In this document: positions 19,854-32,543 of the stretch, piece by piece
How the letters are laid out: each line of letters begins with the position of its first letter
Position numbering within the stretch: the first letter of the stretch is position 1
DNA from: Symsagittifera roscoffensis
Lineage: Eukaryota; Xenacoelomorpha; Acoela; Convolutidae
Reading direction: 5' to 3'
Assembly (NCBI RefSeq): GCF_963678635.1
Contig: NC_087062.1
Span: 52,526,473-52,590,472 of the forward strand
DNA: 64,000 nt
Notes under the pieces: model-generated
What the model was told of the DNA's origin: nothing
Databases searched by the model: none
The model's input: only the letters and a program-made list of their open reading frames with translations
Made by a program: the position numbers and the translations under genes

Positions 19854-22800
19854 ATAAGGGCGATAAGTATCCTGTCACCAACCTATGTATTAACTTATGG
19901 ATTAGGATCATATGTATTAAGATAGGTAATAGGTTTCCAAATGTATTAAGATACTACGTTTCGGATGATACGTTTCAAGTGTAAAGGTTTTTTTTCGATG
20001 GCCGAATCTCCCATATTTTAAATAGTTTATAGATTTCCTTATCTATAAGGATTAAAAATTTATTGTTTTAAGATAGGGAATGAAGAGGTTTCAGTGTGAT
20101 GGTAAGAGTAACGGTGTTTTTTACAATTTCCTCTGAACATGTATAGTTTTTCGCAAAAATCTCGGCGCGCGTTATTTAAATGGCGATTATCAAGTGTAGA
20201 CTGTGGAATAAAGGTGTTATGATTTTGATAAAGGGCAGGTCAATGGTAAAAAAATCAGAATCGTGATTTTTTTAACCAAAAACTTTGATTTTTTTTCGAA
20301 AAACTTCAAAACATGATGAGATTTGAAATAATTTGAGCACTTAACCAGTTTACTTGACTTTTTTTTCAATTAATGCTCTATCTAGCTGAAACTATGCTAA
20401 TAACCATTGTTCAATGTCTAGTTTTATTGGAGGTTTAGGTCTGAAAAAAAAATTAGATAGTACAGAGACGATAACGATGAAAAATACCCAAAAAATACAT
20501 TGTTTTTATAGGAACTTGAAAACTCAAAAAAATAAACGGTTTTAGCAACTGCTCTGATTTTGTCAATTTGAATATTTGATAGTATTTCTTCCAAGACTAT
20601 CACTTCCGTTACTTCCTCCAAGGGAAATTGGAAAAACATTTTTCTTATCTCAAGCTTTTTCTATTAATTTCTGGATAATGCAACTGTTCATCTGCATCCT
20701 ACAGTGAAGTCAAGTCAAAAGCTAGAACATAGTCATTTAGAAAAATTTCCATAGGAAGAGCAAGAAAACCTTCGTTAAACTGCATGAGGTTCATTGTTGT
20801 AACATACGGGCGATGAGGAGAAGTTGTTTCTAATGAAATAAATGTTCTTCCAACCCGAATAATTTTAAGCTCTCACAAAAAGAATTTTTGATAGCTCAAA
20901 GGATTTTGTGAAAAGATTACGCAACAGCTGAATTTGTATTCATTGCAACAACTTATCTTCTGATTGGGGCATTTTTGAAAACCCATTTTCCTGAAAAAAA
21001 ATAGTTATGGCGGATGGAATGATATAGGTTCTTGCTATAGTTTCCATCTAAGTGTAATGAGCACGTTCCCTTTCCCGATTCCATGACACGTATTGATGAT
21101 TAGCTTCAGCTACTAAAGCTCTTCTAAAAAACAGAGTGCAATCGATGAAATTTCAGGCTATTATATGGAATATCAGACAGTATGTAAAAGTTAGGTTTAG
21201 CTCGAATTAGTTTAATTTGAATTTTAGTTTTCGGTAGTAATAATTTTTCGCAAGTAAATAGATCAAAGGCAAACCTGCCATAAAGTGAAAAATTTATCAC
21301 TGATCTTCAATTATGTGCTCTATCAGTGAACGAATTTATATCAAATGCTTCCGGAAATGCTTCAAACTGTTTCCATGACAAGCAAGTTTTCCTTTATTAC
21401 TCACTGCCGACGAGTTGATTCTTTCGATATTTGTGCTTTATAAGGATATAAACCATCGGCGTTGTAAACCATGGTATTGTTAAAAATGGAGGATTTAATA
21501 GAATGTTTTCATAAGTTGGGTAAGTTTGTGGTTCCTCATCAGAGTCATCCTCTGATTTTAAATTATGTTCAGCTTTTTTTCTAAAAGCATCAAAAAAATC
21601 CTTTAAGTAAAAAATAAGGGCGATAAGTATCCTGTCACCAACCTATGTATTAACTTATGGATTAGGATCATATGTATTAAGATAGGTAATAGGTTTCCAA
21701 ATGTATTAAGATACTACGTTTCGGATGATACGTTTCAAGTGTAAAGGTTTTTTTTCGATGGCCGAATCTCCCATATTTTAAATAGTTTATAGATTTCCTT
21801 ATCTATAAGGATTAAAAATTTATTGTTTTAAGATAGGGAATGAAGAGGTTTCAGTGTGATGGTAAGAGTAACGGTGTTTTTTACAATTTCCTCTGAACAT
21901 GTATAGTTTTTCGCAAAAATCTCGGCGCGCGTTATTTAAATGGCGATTATCAAGTGTAGACTGTGGAATAAAGGTGTTATGATTTTGATAAAGGGCAGGT
22001 CAATGGTAAAAAAATCAGAATCGTGATTTTTTTAACCAAAAACTTTGATTTTTTTTCGAAAAACTTCAAAACATGATGAGATTTGAAATAATTTGAGCAC
22101 TTAACCAGTTTACTTGACTTTTTTTTCAATTAATGCTCTATCTAGCTGAAACTATGCTAATAACCATTGTTCAATGTCTAGTTTTATTGGAGGTTTAGGT
22201 CTGAAAAAAAAATTAGATAGTACAGAGACGATAACGATGAAAAATACCCAAAAAATACATTGTTTTTATAGGAACTTGAAAACTCAAAAAAATAAACGGT
22301 TTTAGCAACTGCTCTGATTTTGTCAATTTGAATATTTGATAGTATTTCTTCCAAGACTATCACTTCCGTTACTTCCTCCAAGGGAAATTGGAAAAACATT
22401 TTTCTTATCTCAAGCTTTTTCTATTAATTTCTGGATAATGCAACTGTTCATCTGCATCCTACAGTGAAGTCAAGTCAAAAGCTAGAACATAGTCATTTAG
22501 AAAAATTTCCATAGGAAGAGCAAGAAAACCTTCGTTAAACTGCATGAGGTTCATTGTTGTAACATACGGGCGATGAGGAGAAGTTGTTTCTAATGAAATA
22601 AATGTTCTTCCAACCCGAATAATTTTAAGCTCTCACAAAAAGAATTTTTGATAGCTCAAAGGATTTTGTGAAAAGATTACGCAACAGCTGAATTTGTATT
22701 CATTGCAACAACTTATCTTCTGATTGGGGCATTTTTGAAAACCCATTTTCCTGAAAAAAAATAGTTATGGCGGATGGAATGATATAGGTTCTTGCTATAG

Positions 22801-23364
22801 TTTCCATCTAAGTGTAATGAGCACGTTACCTTTCCCGATTCCATGACACGTATTGATGATTAGCTTCAGCTACTAAAGCTCTTCTAAAAAACAGAGTGCA
22901 ATCGATGAAATTTCAGGCTATTATATGGAATATCAGACAGTATGTAAAAGTTAGGTCTAGCTCGAATTAGTTTAATTTGAATTTTAGTTTTCGGTAGTAA
23001 TAATTTTTCGCAAGTAAATAGATCAAAGGCAAACCTGCCATAAAGTGAAAAATTTATCACTGATCTTCAATTATGTGCTCTATCAGTGAACGAATTTATA
23101 TCAAATGCTTCCGGAAATGCTTCAAACTGTTTCCATGACAAGCAAGTTTTCCTTTATTACTCACTGCCGACGAGTTGATTCTTTCGATATTTGTGCTTTA
23201 TAAGGATATAAACCATCGGCGTTGTAAACCATGGTATTGTTAAAAATGGAGGATTTAATAGAATGTTTTCATAAGTTGGGTAAGTTTGTGGTTCCTCATC
23301 AGAGTCATCCTCTGATTTTAAATTATGTTCAGCTTTTTTTCTAAAAGCATCAAAAAAATCCTTT
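19854..23364. repeat. 1,751-bp tandem duplication with 9-bp filler
   Basis: 19854-21604 is repeated at 21614-23364 with an exact 1,760-bp offset. A 9-bp filler (aagtaaaaa) separates the copies. I noticed only two substitutions: 21068 C versus 22828 A, and 21197 T versus 22957 C. A third, more diverged copy lies at 28070-29815 and has C at both sites, so each copy gained one change. The unit spans the 3' non-coding part of G2 and the end of its ORF3 homologue (right edge), so it is not a clean LTR. Confidence 0.95.
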
Positions 23365-26058
23365 GAATCACGCCACGCCCTTAGATTTGTCATAGTCGAT
23401 GCCATCCGAGGATGAGCCATTAGGTAAGAAATCCTCCAATATCCCAGCGACATCAAGCAGTTTCAAGGGTAGGATGCTCTTCTTCTGTATATCTCTTTTT
23501 ATATTACTGAAGTGGCGCACCCTCCCATTCATGTTCATTACATTTTGGTCTTGCATCAGGTTATAGGGAACCGGGAAAATCGTGAGCGCCGTGCGGTCCA
23601 AGTAGATTCTCAGCTTCTCAAGAATGCAGGCAACTTTTTCCGGCTACCTCATCATCTTCCTCGATTCACCTCTAGAGACATCGTTGGTTTCCATCATCAA
23701 GGTGACCTTGTGAATCTTCCTCATCTCCAGCATCTCCAGTGATGCCAATATTTGGGGCATTGCCGCACCCGTGAAATTCATGATTCCTACTTGCCAGTGC
23801 GCCTGGATCCTCGTCAGAACCCTGACAAGACTGTCCCCTGAGAAGATGTACCAATATTTCTGTTTCTGCGAAGACCACGTATCCTGGGGTTCACTCAGCC
23901 CCTATTTAAATCGTAGACTGGTATTAAAACTTCTTTTATCCCTCTTTCCATTAGAAACTACCTCAATCGTAACACGGCCACTATCAGGTGCTCGGGATCC
24001 ACCATGTTTATCTCACTGACTCACATCATCAAAAATAGCTATTGGCCGGGAACTTATGAAACTGAAGGAGGAAGTGCCGCCAGGCCTCCCAATCCTGGCT
24101 TCTGCTTGAACAGAAACTCCACATTTGGTATTCTCTTTTGAAATCAGCCTCTAGTCTAGTGTTGAAACACATATCCGCTGTTATGCAGATTGCACTGGTC
24201 CTGTCTGAACCGTTTTTTGAGTACTCATTTGGTATTTCGAGCTTGGTCTTGAATTTTCTTTCAATGGTAGGATCGACTTCTTCTTGATCCAGTTCCAACC
24301 GATAGTTTCTCTCGTTTCCCTGAAATTCTATTTGTTTTTCTGGCACTGTATGGTCCTCCTGCCACGAGTGTTTTTTCTTGTTGATGATCTGCCACTCTTG
24401 GTCCGACACTAGATCACTCACACTCACCAGGTCTGCCCTGTCTCGTCTGGCTTTATCTTGTCAATCAAACAATCATCACGATACCTGTTGCATCTCATGC
24501 TAGTCTTTCTGTTCCCGCCTCTCCTTGTTTCCATAGTCATGGGCTTGTCCGGTTTTGTCCATTCTGGCACCTCAGCAAGCTCTGGTTGATTCCAATCCTC
24601 TCCTACGATAGAGCCTTCATCTGAGTTGACCTCTAATTTTTCATTGTCATTCATGCGCATGCCCTCGGTGCCATCTTTTTGTTTCTCTGCTGCTTTTTTT
24701 GCTTAATTGGCAAGCCGGTTTCACTTGTAGATACTCAAATCCTTCCATGTTTTGCGGCCCACACCAATCCCAGTTGTTGGGTGTTGTTTGCTGTTGTATG
24801 CTCCCACCAATTGCGGCAAACTTTTGTCCCAGTCCGACAAATACCTCGAGCAATATACCCAGAGCAAATTCACAAGCGTTCTGTTTTGCCTTTCCACTAG
24901 TGCATTCGTCTGTGGACGTTAAATCACTGAGTGTGCTTGAGCAAAGTGAGATTTTTTAATCGGTTTATTCGTCAGATCTCCAAGGAAGGCCTTCCCGTTG
25001 TCTGATTGAAAGGTCAACGGTCAACCCACAAATATTCTGTGCGTGATCAAGTGGCCGCAAGTTCTTCTGCCGAGGCTGTTTGAGACGGTACTGCTTCTGC
25101 TAGTTTAGTGAAATGATATATGATCGTTAGTAACTGGTTGTATCCCGATTCGGTCATGCAGATCTTTTGGTGGTCTATCTGCACGACCTCGTTGAATTCT
25201 GAGCTTTCCACGGACTTGAGAGGAATTTTAATCTTCCTTGGGTCCTTCACATGTAGACATGACAAACATGCGTTCACCCATCTTTCACAAGCTTTCCTTA
25301 TTCCTGGGCGATCAAATCGATGCAGCATATTTTATTGCACCTTGTTCTTTCCTTGATGTCTCATCTGATCATGTGATCTGAACAGTATTTCAGTTTGATA
25401 TAGCTGCGGTAATATAATGAGATTATGTTTGTGCATTGTTTTCTTTTAATCTCTTTTACTCCAGGCCACCACACCGTCTGCTGTGTGATAGAGTAAACCC
25501 TTTCGTTCCTTGTAAAACTGGCTCAAGATTTTGTAGCTGTCTTCCTCTAGATCTCCGTTTTCCCCCACTCCCGTTCGGATCGGTGAGTGATCTAGTGTCG
25601 GATCACATTGTTAAGATTCATTGTTATGTCAAAGTTACTGATGAAATCTCTGCCTAAAATGAATTGATTTGATTCATCTACGTTCTCCACAACTAGAAAA
25701 CTCATCCACAGGTTGCGTTCCCCCAGATTCAAGGCTATTATCGGTGTTATGTCATGAACCCGCAAGGCTCCTTTGTTTGCTGCTGAAACCGAAACCTTGA
25801 GACTATAAGATCTTCTTCGTCGAAACCCATTCTTCTCCATGTTTCTATTAGTGTCACGCTCAAGACAGCTCCCGCCAGATTCTCATTTTTATTATGTCGA
25901 AGTTCCTTCTTTAATTACTGGTGGTCCTCCGAGCTGCACTTTAGCTTTTTGTCTATCTGTTCCAACTTTGACATCAAGTCCCTCAATTCAACTAGTGGTG
26001 TTTTCAATTCTGCTGCTTGCCTATCCTCGTGACCCGCTGCTCCCACCGTGGCTTGCTC
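23157..26058 (-). pseudogene. Gypsy-type element G2, duplication copy A (heavily deleted)
   Basis: Minus-strand remnants, from 3' to 5' of the element: SGNH hydrolase C-terminal part (23157-23601) and N-terminal part (23672-23830), macro-like protein (24029-24660), integrase core and Cys pair (24647-24853, 25047-25328), post-protease region (25592-25840) and gag (25860-26058). Compared with copy B, about 1.4 kb is missing at 23840, about 2.0 kb near 25580 (RNase H and linker) and about 1.9 kb near 25870 (protease and gag). The copy ends abruptly within gag at 26058, where LINE copy B starts. It is a fossil of the tandem segmental duplication. Confidence 0.8.
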
Positions 26059-27419
26059 CTTTATCATTTATTGTTGCGAGTACGCAAGCGGCGTTCGCAA
26101 TCTGTATTGCCAGGGAGATTCTCTGTTTTTAAAAGCTACCTGCTCTGGGTTCCTCAGTATATATGCTTAGGTTCTTACAAAGCTTGCTCAAAATGTTACT
26201 GTGCTGGGGCCGGCCGCGCCCTGAATTTCAAAAATTAGCGGTTGAAAAAGATATCCATCATTTACAAGCTCTTTATACTTGTCAATTTTTCGCTCTTCCG
26301 CTTCCAGGGGTACAAACAGACCCGGCATTAATCCTACAAGGAGCTAAGGAGTCTACTACCGTTACATCCCACAAGAGCTGCTTACCAACAGCCCATGGAA
26401 AGAAGGTCAAACTGAGTTGTTTGTTCGACAGTTTTAACCTTAAATTTTTGCACGGGATGAGGTTCAATCATTGGGAGCCAAATCTATCTTGGAACGCGTT
26501 GAATTTTTTTACTCCGTTGGTTCGAGTCGTAAAAAATCAAGTCTGCAATTTCGTTGTCAAAAATTGGCTCCGTCCAATTTTTTGGATTTCATTTTCCGGA
26601 GCCATTTCGACTTACTAACAATATCTTTAAAAATTTGAAGAACTATTTTATCAGAACCTGCTGCTGATCCGATCGGAAAGGACATTATCGCTTTGTATAG
26701 GTCAAAATCGGTTACGAAAAAACTATCCAACTGTTCTGGATTTAGAGCTGCAAATTTGGCTTGCTGAGGGTGCTTAGACAACAATTTTTGATAGTTATCA
26801 GTTGAAAAAGGAGCAATTTTGTCATCCGAAGCAGCAAGCCTTATTCCTCCTTTTACATTTCCTTCATCGAGCTTACTACTTCTTAACTTTATTCTCCACT
26901 CGAGGTCACTCAGAGGCGCGCTTGAAACTTGGGGATGGGGTTTTGGAAGTGACACGTCTTTGCTCGAATTTTTTTTATTTATCAAAGAGCTCATGCTTGT
27001 GTTCTGTTTGCGTCCACTTCTTTTCGGTTGCTCCAAAAAAAACAAGAACGACGTTAAAAAATTAGCCATTTTGTAACATCCTCTACATTGTAGACGATGT
27101 CATTTATTTTGTCCGTCAGACTTTCCGCCAAGGGAACACGCAAGTCTTTTGGTACTCTATTGAGTACTCGGACATTTGAGATGACTGTAACAACATAATT
27201 GTCTAGCACTAAATCCTTACCTATTGTTGCTTTTTTAACAGATTTTACAGCAAAGCATAAAGGACACTGAAACCATTGGGTTTTCTTATAGTCGCTAAGA
27301 GAAATAATTACACAACTTATATGATATCAACTAGAACAACAATCACATTTAATCCAATTTATCAGTCCTGAAGGTTTTAAGCAATCTTTGCTCAGACATT
27401 CTTTGTTGTTTTTCCTCAT
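26059..27419 (-). mobile_element. LINE with N-terminal PHD finger, decayed (copy B)
   Basis: This is the counterpart of 16578-19206, starting at an ATG at 27419. The PHD region is retained although one ligand segment is interrupted by a stop (about 27340). An internal deletion of about 1.27 kb, joining sequence equivalent to 17130 with that equivalent to 18397, removes most of the RT. Its 3' end at 26059 abuts gag of G2 copy A, which marks the junction of the tandem segmental duplication. Confidence 0.8.
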
Positions 27420-28069
27420 CTTGACGCAGCATAAAGGTAAAAAAAAGTATTTTGACTGAACTCTAGGGGACTGAACTAACCCATGATAAGCGGCTATTGA
27501 TAATTTTATAAATCAGCATTTAACAAAAAATAAAAGACCATTAAATTAATTTAAATTTTAAAATCGAATTATAAAAATCAAAAACAAGGAACAATCTCAA
27601 CCGAGCTCAGTAGGTCCAGTGGTACACCACCAGACTCTTCAAGCCAGTTCCGGTTTCCCACCTCCCCACAGAAAGCCACTTGACAGACCTGTCCCTAAAT
27701 TCCCTCAGAGGGCGCTCCACAAACAGGCACAAACATCAAACATACCAAATCTATTTAATGAATTTATCACAAAAATTAGGCTAATAGATGCTTTACAAAA
27801 ATGAAATGCCTGGATGGGTACATGAAAAACTGCATTGGGTTTGAAGCGTCTCAAAAGAGGCAAATTTAGCAAAAATCACTTTTTGGCTGAAATTGCTATC
27901 TTCCTCTCACAGCTGAAAAGTCAAAAAACATCGGATGAAACACGTTTGTGAAAAAGAAGCCGCGGCAAAGGCATAAGCAAAAAATATAAGGCAAATCCCA
28001 AGAGACAAAGTCATTGTAAAAACGAGGAATTAAATCAAAGATAATGGGTTGCTGGCTGTCACATTCGAT
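27420..28069. other. Non-coding spacer of duplication unit B
   Basis: Counterpart of 19207-19853, with point differences and small indels. No gene is visible. Confidence 0.6.
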
Positions 28070-29815
28070 AAGGGCAATAAGTATCCTGTCAACAACCTAT
28101 GTATTAACTTATGGATTAGGATCATATGTATTAAGATAGGTAATAGGTTTCCAAATGTATTAAGATACTAAGTTTCGGATGATACGTTTCAAGTGTTAAG
28201 GTTTTTTTTGTATGGCCGAATCTCCCACGTTTGAATAGTATATAGATTTCCTTATCTATAGGGATTAGAAATTTATTGTTTTAAGATAGGGAATGAAGAG
28301 GTTTCAGTGTGATGGTAAGAGTAACGGTGTTTTTTATAATTTCCTCTGAACATGTATAGTTTTTCGCAGAACTCTCGGCGCGCGTTATTTAAATGGCGAT
28401 TATCAAGTGTAGATTGTGGAATGAAGGTGTTATGATTTTGATAAAGGGTAGATCAATGGTAAAAAATACAGAATCGTGATTTTTTTGACCAAAAATTTTG
28501 AAATTTTTTTTGAAAAATTTCAAAACATGATGAGATTTGATATAATTTGAGCACTTAACCAGTTTATTCGATTTTTTTTTCTTCAAAACAATGCTCTATC
28601 TAGCTGAAACTATGCTAAAATCTAATGTTCAATGTCTAGTTTTACTGGAGGTTTAGGTCTGAAAAAAAAATTAGTTAGTACAGAGACGATAACGATGAAA
28701 AATACCCAAAAAACACATTGTTTTTATAGGAACTTGAAGACTCAAAAAAAAAATAAACGGTTTTAGCAACTGCTCTGATTTTGTCAATTTGAATATTTGA
28801 TAGTCTTTCTTCCAAGACTATCACTTCCGTTACTTCCTCCAAGGGAAATTGGAAAAACATTTCTTATCTCAAGCTTTTTCTTTTAATTTCTGGATAATGC
28901 AACTGTTCATCTGCATCCTATAGTGAAGTCAAGTCAAAAACTAGAACATAGTCATTCAGAAAATATTCCATAGGAAGAGCAAGAAAACCTTCGTTAAACT
29001 GCATGAGGTTCATTGTTGTAACATAAGGGCGATGAGGAGAAGTTGTTTCTAATGAAATAACTGTTCTTCGAACCCGAATAATTTTAAGCTCTCACAGAAA
29101 GAATTTTTGATAGCTCAAAGGATTTTTGTGAAAAGATCCCGCAACAGCCAAATTTGTATTCATGCAACAACTTATCTTCTGATTGGGGCATTATTGAAAA
29201 CCCAATTTCCTGAAAAAAAAATAGTTATGGCGGATGGAATGATAAGGTTCTTGCTATAGTTTCCATCTAAGTGTAATGAGCACGTTCCCTTTCCCGATTC
29301 CATGATACGTATTGATGATTAGCTTCAGCTACTAAAGCTCTTCTAAAAAACAGAGTGCACTCGATAAAATTTCAGGCTATTATTTGGAATATCAGACAGT
29401 ATGTAAAAGTTAGGTCTAGCTCGAATTAGTTTAATTCGAACTTTAGTTTTCGGTAGTAATAATTTTTCACAAAAAAATAGATCAAAGGCAAACCTGCCAT
29501 AAAGTGAAAAATTCACACTGATCTTCAATTATTTGCTCTATCAGTGAACGAATTTATATCAACTGCTTCCGGAAATTCTTCAAACTGTTTCGATGACAAG
29601 CTAGTTTTCCTTTATTACTCACCGCCGACGAGTTGATTCTTTCGATATTTGTGCTTTATCAGGATATAAACCATCGGCGTTGTAAACAATGGTATTGTTA
29701 AAAATGTAGAATGTAATAGACTGTTTACATAAGTTGGTTAAGTTTGTGGTTCCTCATCGGAGTCATCCTCTGACTTTACTTTATGTTCAGCTTTAAGCAT
29801 CAAAAAAAATCTTTG
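28070..29815. repeat. Third, diverged copy of the 1.75-kb unit
   Basis: This aligns with 19854-21604 along its length with scattered substitutions and indels. Only one copy exists here, so the extra tandem duplication in unit A happened after units A and B separated. Confidence 0.9.
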
Positions 29816-31210
29816 AATCACGCCACGCCCTTAGATTTGTCATAGTCGATGCCATCCGAGGATGAGCCATTAGGTAATAAATCCTCCAATATCCCAGCGA
29901 CATCAAGCAGTTTCAATCGTAGGATGCTCTTCTTCTGTATATCTCTTTTTATATTACTGAAGTGGCGCACCCTCCCATTCATGTTCATTGCATTTTGGTC
30001 TTGCATCAGGTTGTAGGGAACCGGGAAAATCGTGAGCGCCGTGCGGTCCAAGTAGATTCTCAGCTCCTCAAGAATGCAGGCTTTTTTTTCCGGCTACCTC
30101 ATCATCTTCCTCGATTCACCTCTAGAGACATCGTTGATTTCCATCATCAAGGTGACCTTGTGAATCTTCCTCATCTCCAGCATCTCCAGTGATGCCAACA
30201 TTTGGGACATTGCCGCACCCGTAAAATTCAAGATTCCTACTTGCCAGTGCGCCTGGATCCTCGTCAGAACCCTGACAAGACTGTCCCCAATTCTTAGGTG
30301 GACCGCGCCCTCGGGTATCCTGGGTTGTGTGAAATATTTCGCGAAAGCTGCGTCGTTGAAGTCGTCCCTCCTCTCACATTGCAACGCCGTCCAGTCCTCC
30401 CTGCGGTGTCGGTTATATGCGCCGTCGGTATTTTTTTTGTAGTTCGAGATCATGACACTCCTCACTGGTTGTTCTCTCCAAGTGAGTGGTCCAGGTTCGC
30501 GTGCAGGACTCTCGGGAATGCTTGACTGCATCCTCGGAAATTCTTACTGTTTTCTCTGCAGTCGCTCAAGTTCTGATTTCATCTGGTCACAGTTCGTTGT
30601 GCTCTCCTGCACATTTTGGGATTGATCCCGTTCAGCTCTCAACAAATCCATCTCAAGTATCACCTTGTCTTTCTCGAGCACAGCTTGATCCCTGTCGATC
30701 GTAGCTTTGTCTCTATCAAGATTAGCTTGGTCCCTTTCCCTTTGAGTCTTCTCCAGTTGTTTCTCCAACTCGCCGAGGTCTGGGTGTGCCTCTTTCTTTT
30801 GTTGAGACCATATCACAGATAGGGCCTTGCTGCTGGACTGGATTCCAGTCCTTGCCGTTGGCCTAGTTGGAAGGGAAATTCTCCAGCGCCATATTCCGTC
30901 GTATTGCTCAAGCCAAGACTCCTTGCCACATTGAATCCCCTCAAGCGTCCATCGATGTTCCATGACAGCCACCTTGCTTGTTCTTGATTGGAGATCCCGT
31001 CCGAGGTGTAGTGCACCATCAAAACTGCCTCGATCGCCGACTATCTGCCGTCTCCTTGGGATTCCAGCTGCAAGATTGAGTTAAGCATCACTGTCACCCT
31101 CTCATCTAATTGCGTGTTGTCAAGATCCCTCAGGCGCCAATAAAGTTCATCGAGCGTAGGTTTCTTCAACGCTGCTGACAGAGATTTCCAAAAACAGTCT
31201 GCAATCGCTT
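29816..31210 (-). pseudogene. G2 ORF3 homologue: N-terminal domain, coiled coil, SGNH hydrolase
   Basis: On the minus strand, 31210-30970 holds a segment with TLDELYWRLRDLD and EAVLMVHYTSDG. It aligns with the start of ORF3 in G1 (TLDEIYQRLIDCD, EVVLMLAFGESG). A long coiled coil follows (30544-30972; repeated ERDQANLDRDK-type heptads). Then comes an SGNH hydrolase: LRIGDSLVRVL with the nucleophile Ser, a GAAMSQML block II, INDVSR where GTND is expected, and SSSDGIDYD where D-x-x-H is expected. Gly of block III and the catalytic His are therefore changed. Frameshifts and stops occur. Its presence here, diverged but in the same place relative to the macro-like gene, shows the module belongs to the element family. 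Confidence 0.75.
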
Positions 31211-31578
31211 CAGTATCCTAAGGCTCAAGAATTATCCCGGTTAAACACTCGAGATGCAGCTTTACCAGATCAATGCTCACGAAAAACCTTTACCAGATCA
31301 ATACTCACGAAATACACTATATACCAAGTAGTTACACAAGAAAAGTCTTTCTCTTAGCGGAAAGTTGACTGTTACTCTTGTTTCCGTAATTCGTATACGA
31401 CAGTTTGGTTCTCGTTTTTTTATGATTCAAAATCAATCTGAAAACAAAGCTGAAACTTAAACCGATAATGTTTTTCTCATGACCAATCTAAACTTCCCCC
31501 CTTTTGTCCCTTTAAAACGTTATGTGAACAATCTCTGTTAAAATGATTCGTTTAGGTATTAAAATCATGCAGGTTCAT
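31211..31578. other. Spacer between macro-like and ORF3 remnants of G2
   Basis: About 370 bp lie between the two modules, comparable with the 470-bp spacer at 54130-54601 in G1. No open frame and no clear structure are visible. Confidence 0.5.
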
Positions 31579-32470
31579 TTATGTATTAGCACTATACGAT
31601 TTGGATAAAAATTCTGTTTCGATTGTCATGCAAGTTATTTTAAAATCTATCTGCCTGTCGCGTACCGCCCCATAACCACTCAAGACCCTGCAATGCTTAA
31701 GTAATACTTCTTGTGAAGATGTACCAATTTTTCTGTTTCTGCGAAGACCACGTATCCTGGGGTTCACTCTGCCCCTATTTATATCGTAGACTGGTATTAA
31801 AAGTTCTTTTATCTCTCTTTCCATTAGAAACTAACTCAATCGTAACACGGCCACTATCAGGTGCTCGGGATCCACCATGTTTATCTCACTGACTCACATT
31901 ATCAAAATTAGCTATTGGCCGGGAACTTATGAAACTGAAGGAGGAAGTGCCGCCAGGCCTCCCAATCCTGGCTTCTGCTTGTGTTGAAACACATATCCGC
32001 TGTTATGCACATTGCACTGTCCCTGTCTGAACCGTTTTTTGAGTACTCATTTGGTATTTCGAGCTTGGTCTTGAATTTTCTTCCAATGGTAGGATCAACT
32101 TCTTCTTGATCCGGTTCCAACCGTTAGTTTCTCTCGTTTCATTGAAATTCTATTTGTTTTTCTGGCACTGTATGGTCCTCCTGCCACGAGTGTTTTTTCT
32201 TGTTGATGATCTGCCACTCTTGGTCCGACACTAGATCACTCACACTCACCAGGTCTGCCCTTGTCTCGTCTGGCTTTATCTTGTCAATCAAACAATCATC
32301 ACGATACCTGTTGTATCTCATGCTAGTCTTTCTGTTCCCGCCTCTCCTTGTTTCCATAGTCATGGGCTTGTCCGGTTTTGTCCATTCTGGCACCTCATCA
32401 AGCTCTGGTTCATTCCAATCCTCTCCTACGACAGAGCCTTCATCTGAGTTGACCTCTAATTTTTAATTGT
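31579..32470 (-). pseudogene. G2 macro-domain-like protein remnant
   Basis: Homologous to 54602-55870 of G1. The N-terminal acidic part has TMETRRGGNRK (G1: TMETRQSKRGK). The domain has IPNEYSKNGSD, ICITADMCFNT (deletions after it) and, at 31579-31824, LLIPVYDINRGRVNP, matching LSLPVYDHNRGKLHP in G1. Copy A retains FKREYQ and, in another frame, FKQKPGLGGLAALPP. Conservation of these blocks between diverged elements argues that the protein was once functional in the family. This copy is broken. Confidence 0.65.
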
Positions 32471-32543
32471 CATCCATGCGCATGCCCTTGGTGCTATCTT
32501 TTTTTTTATCTGCTGCTTTTTTCGCTTAACTGCTATGCCGGTT

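Noticed and set aside
20424-22399. Two identical 71-codon minus-strand frames starting MFFQFPLEEVTEV
   Set aside because: They are identical because of the tandem duplication; in unit B the frame is shortened, and there is no sign of coding selection.
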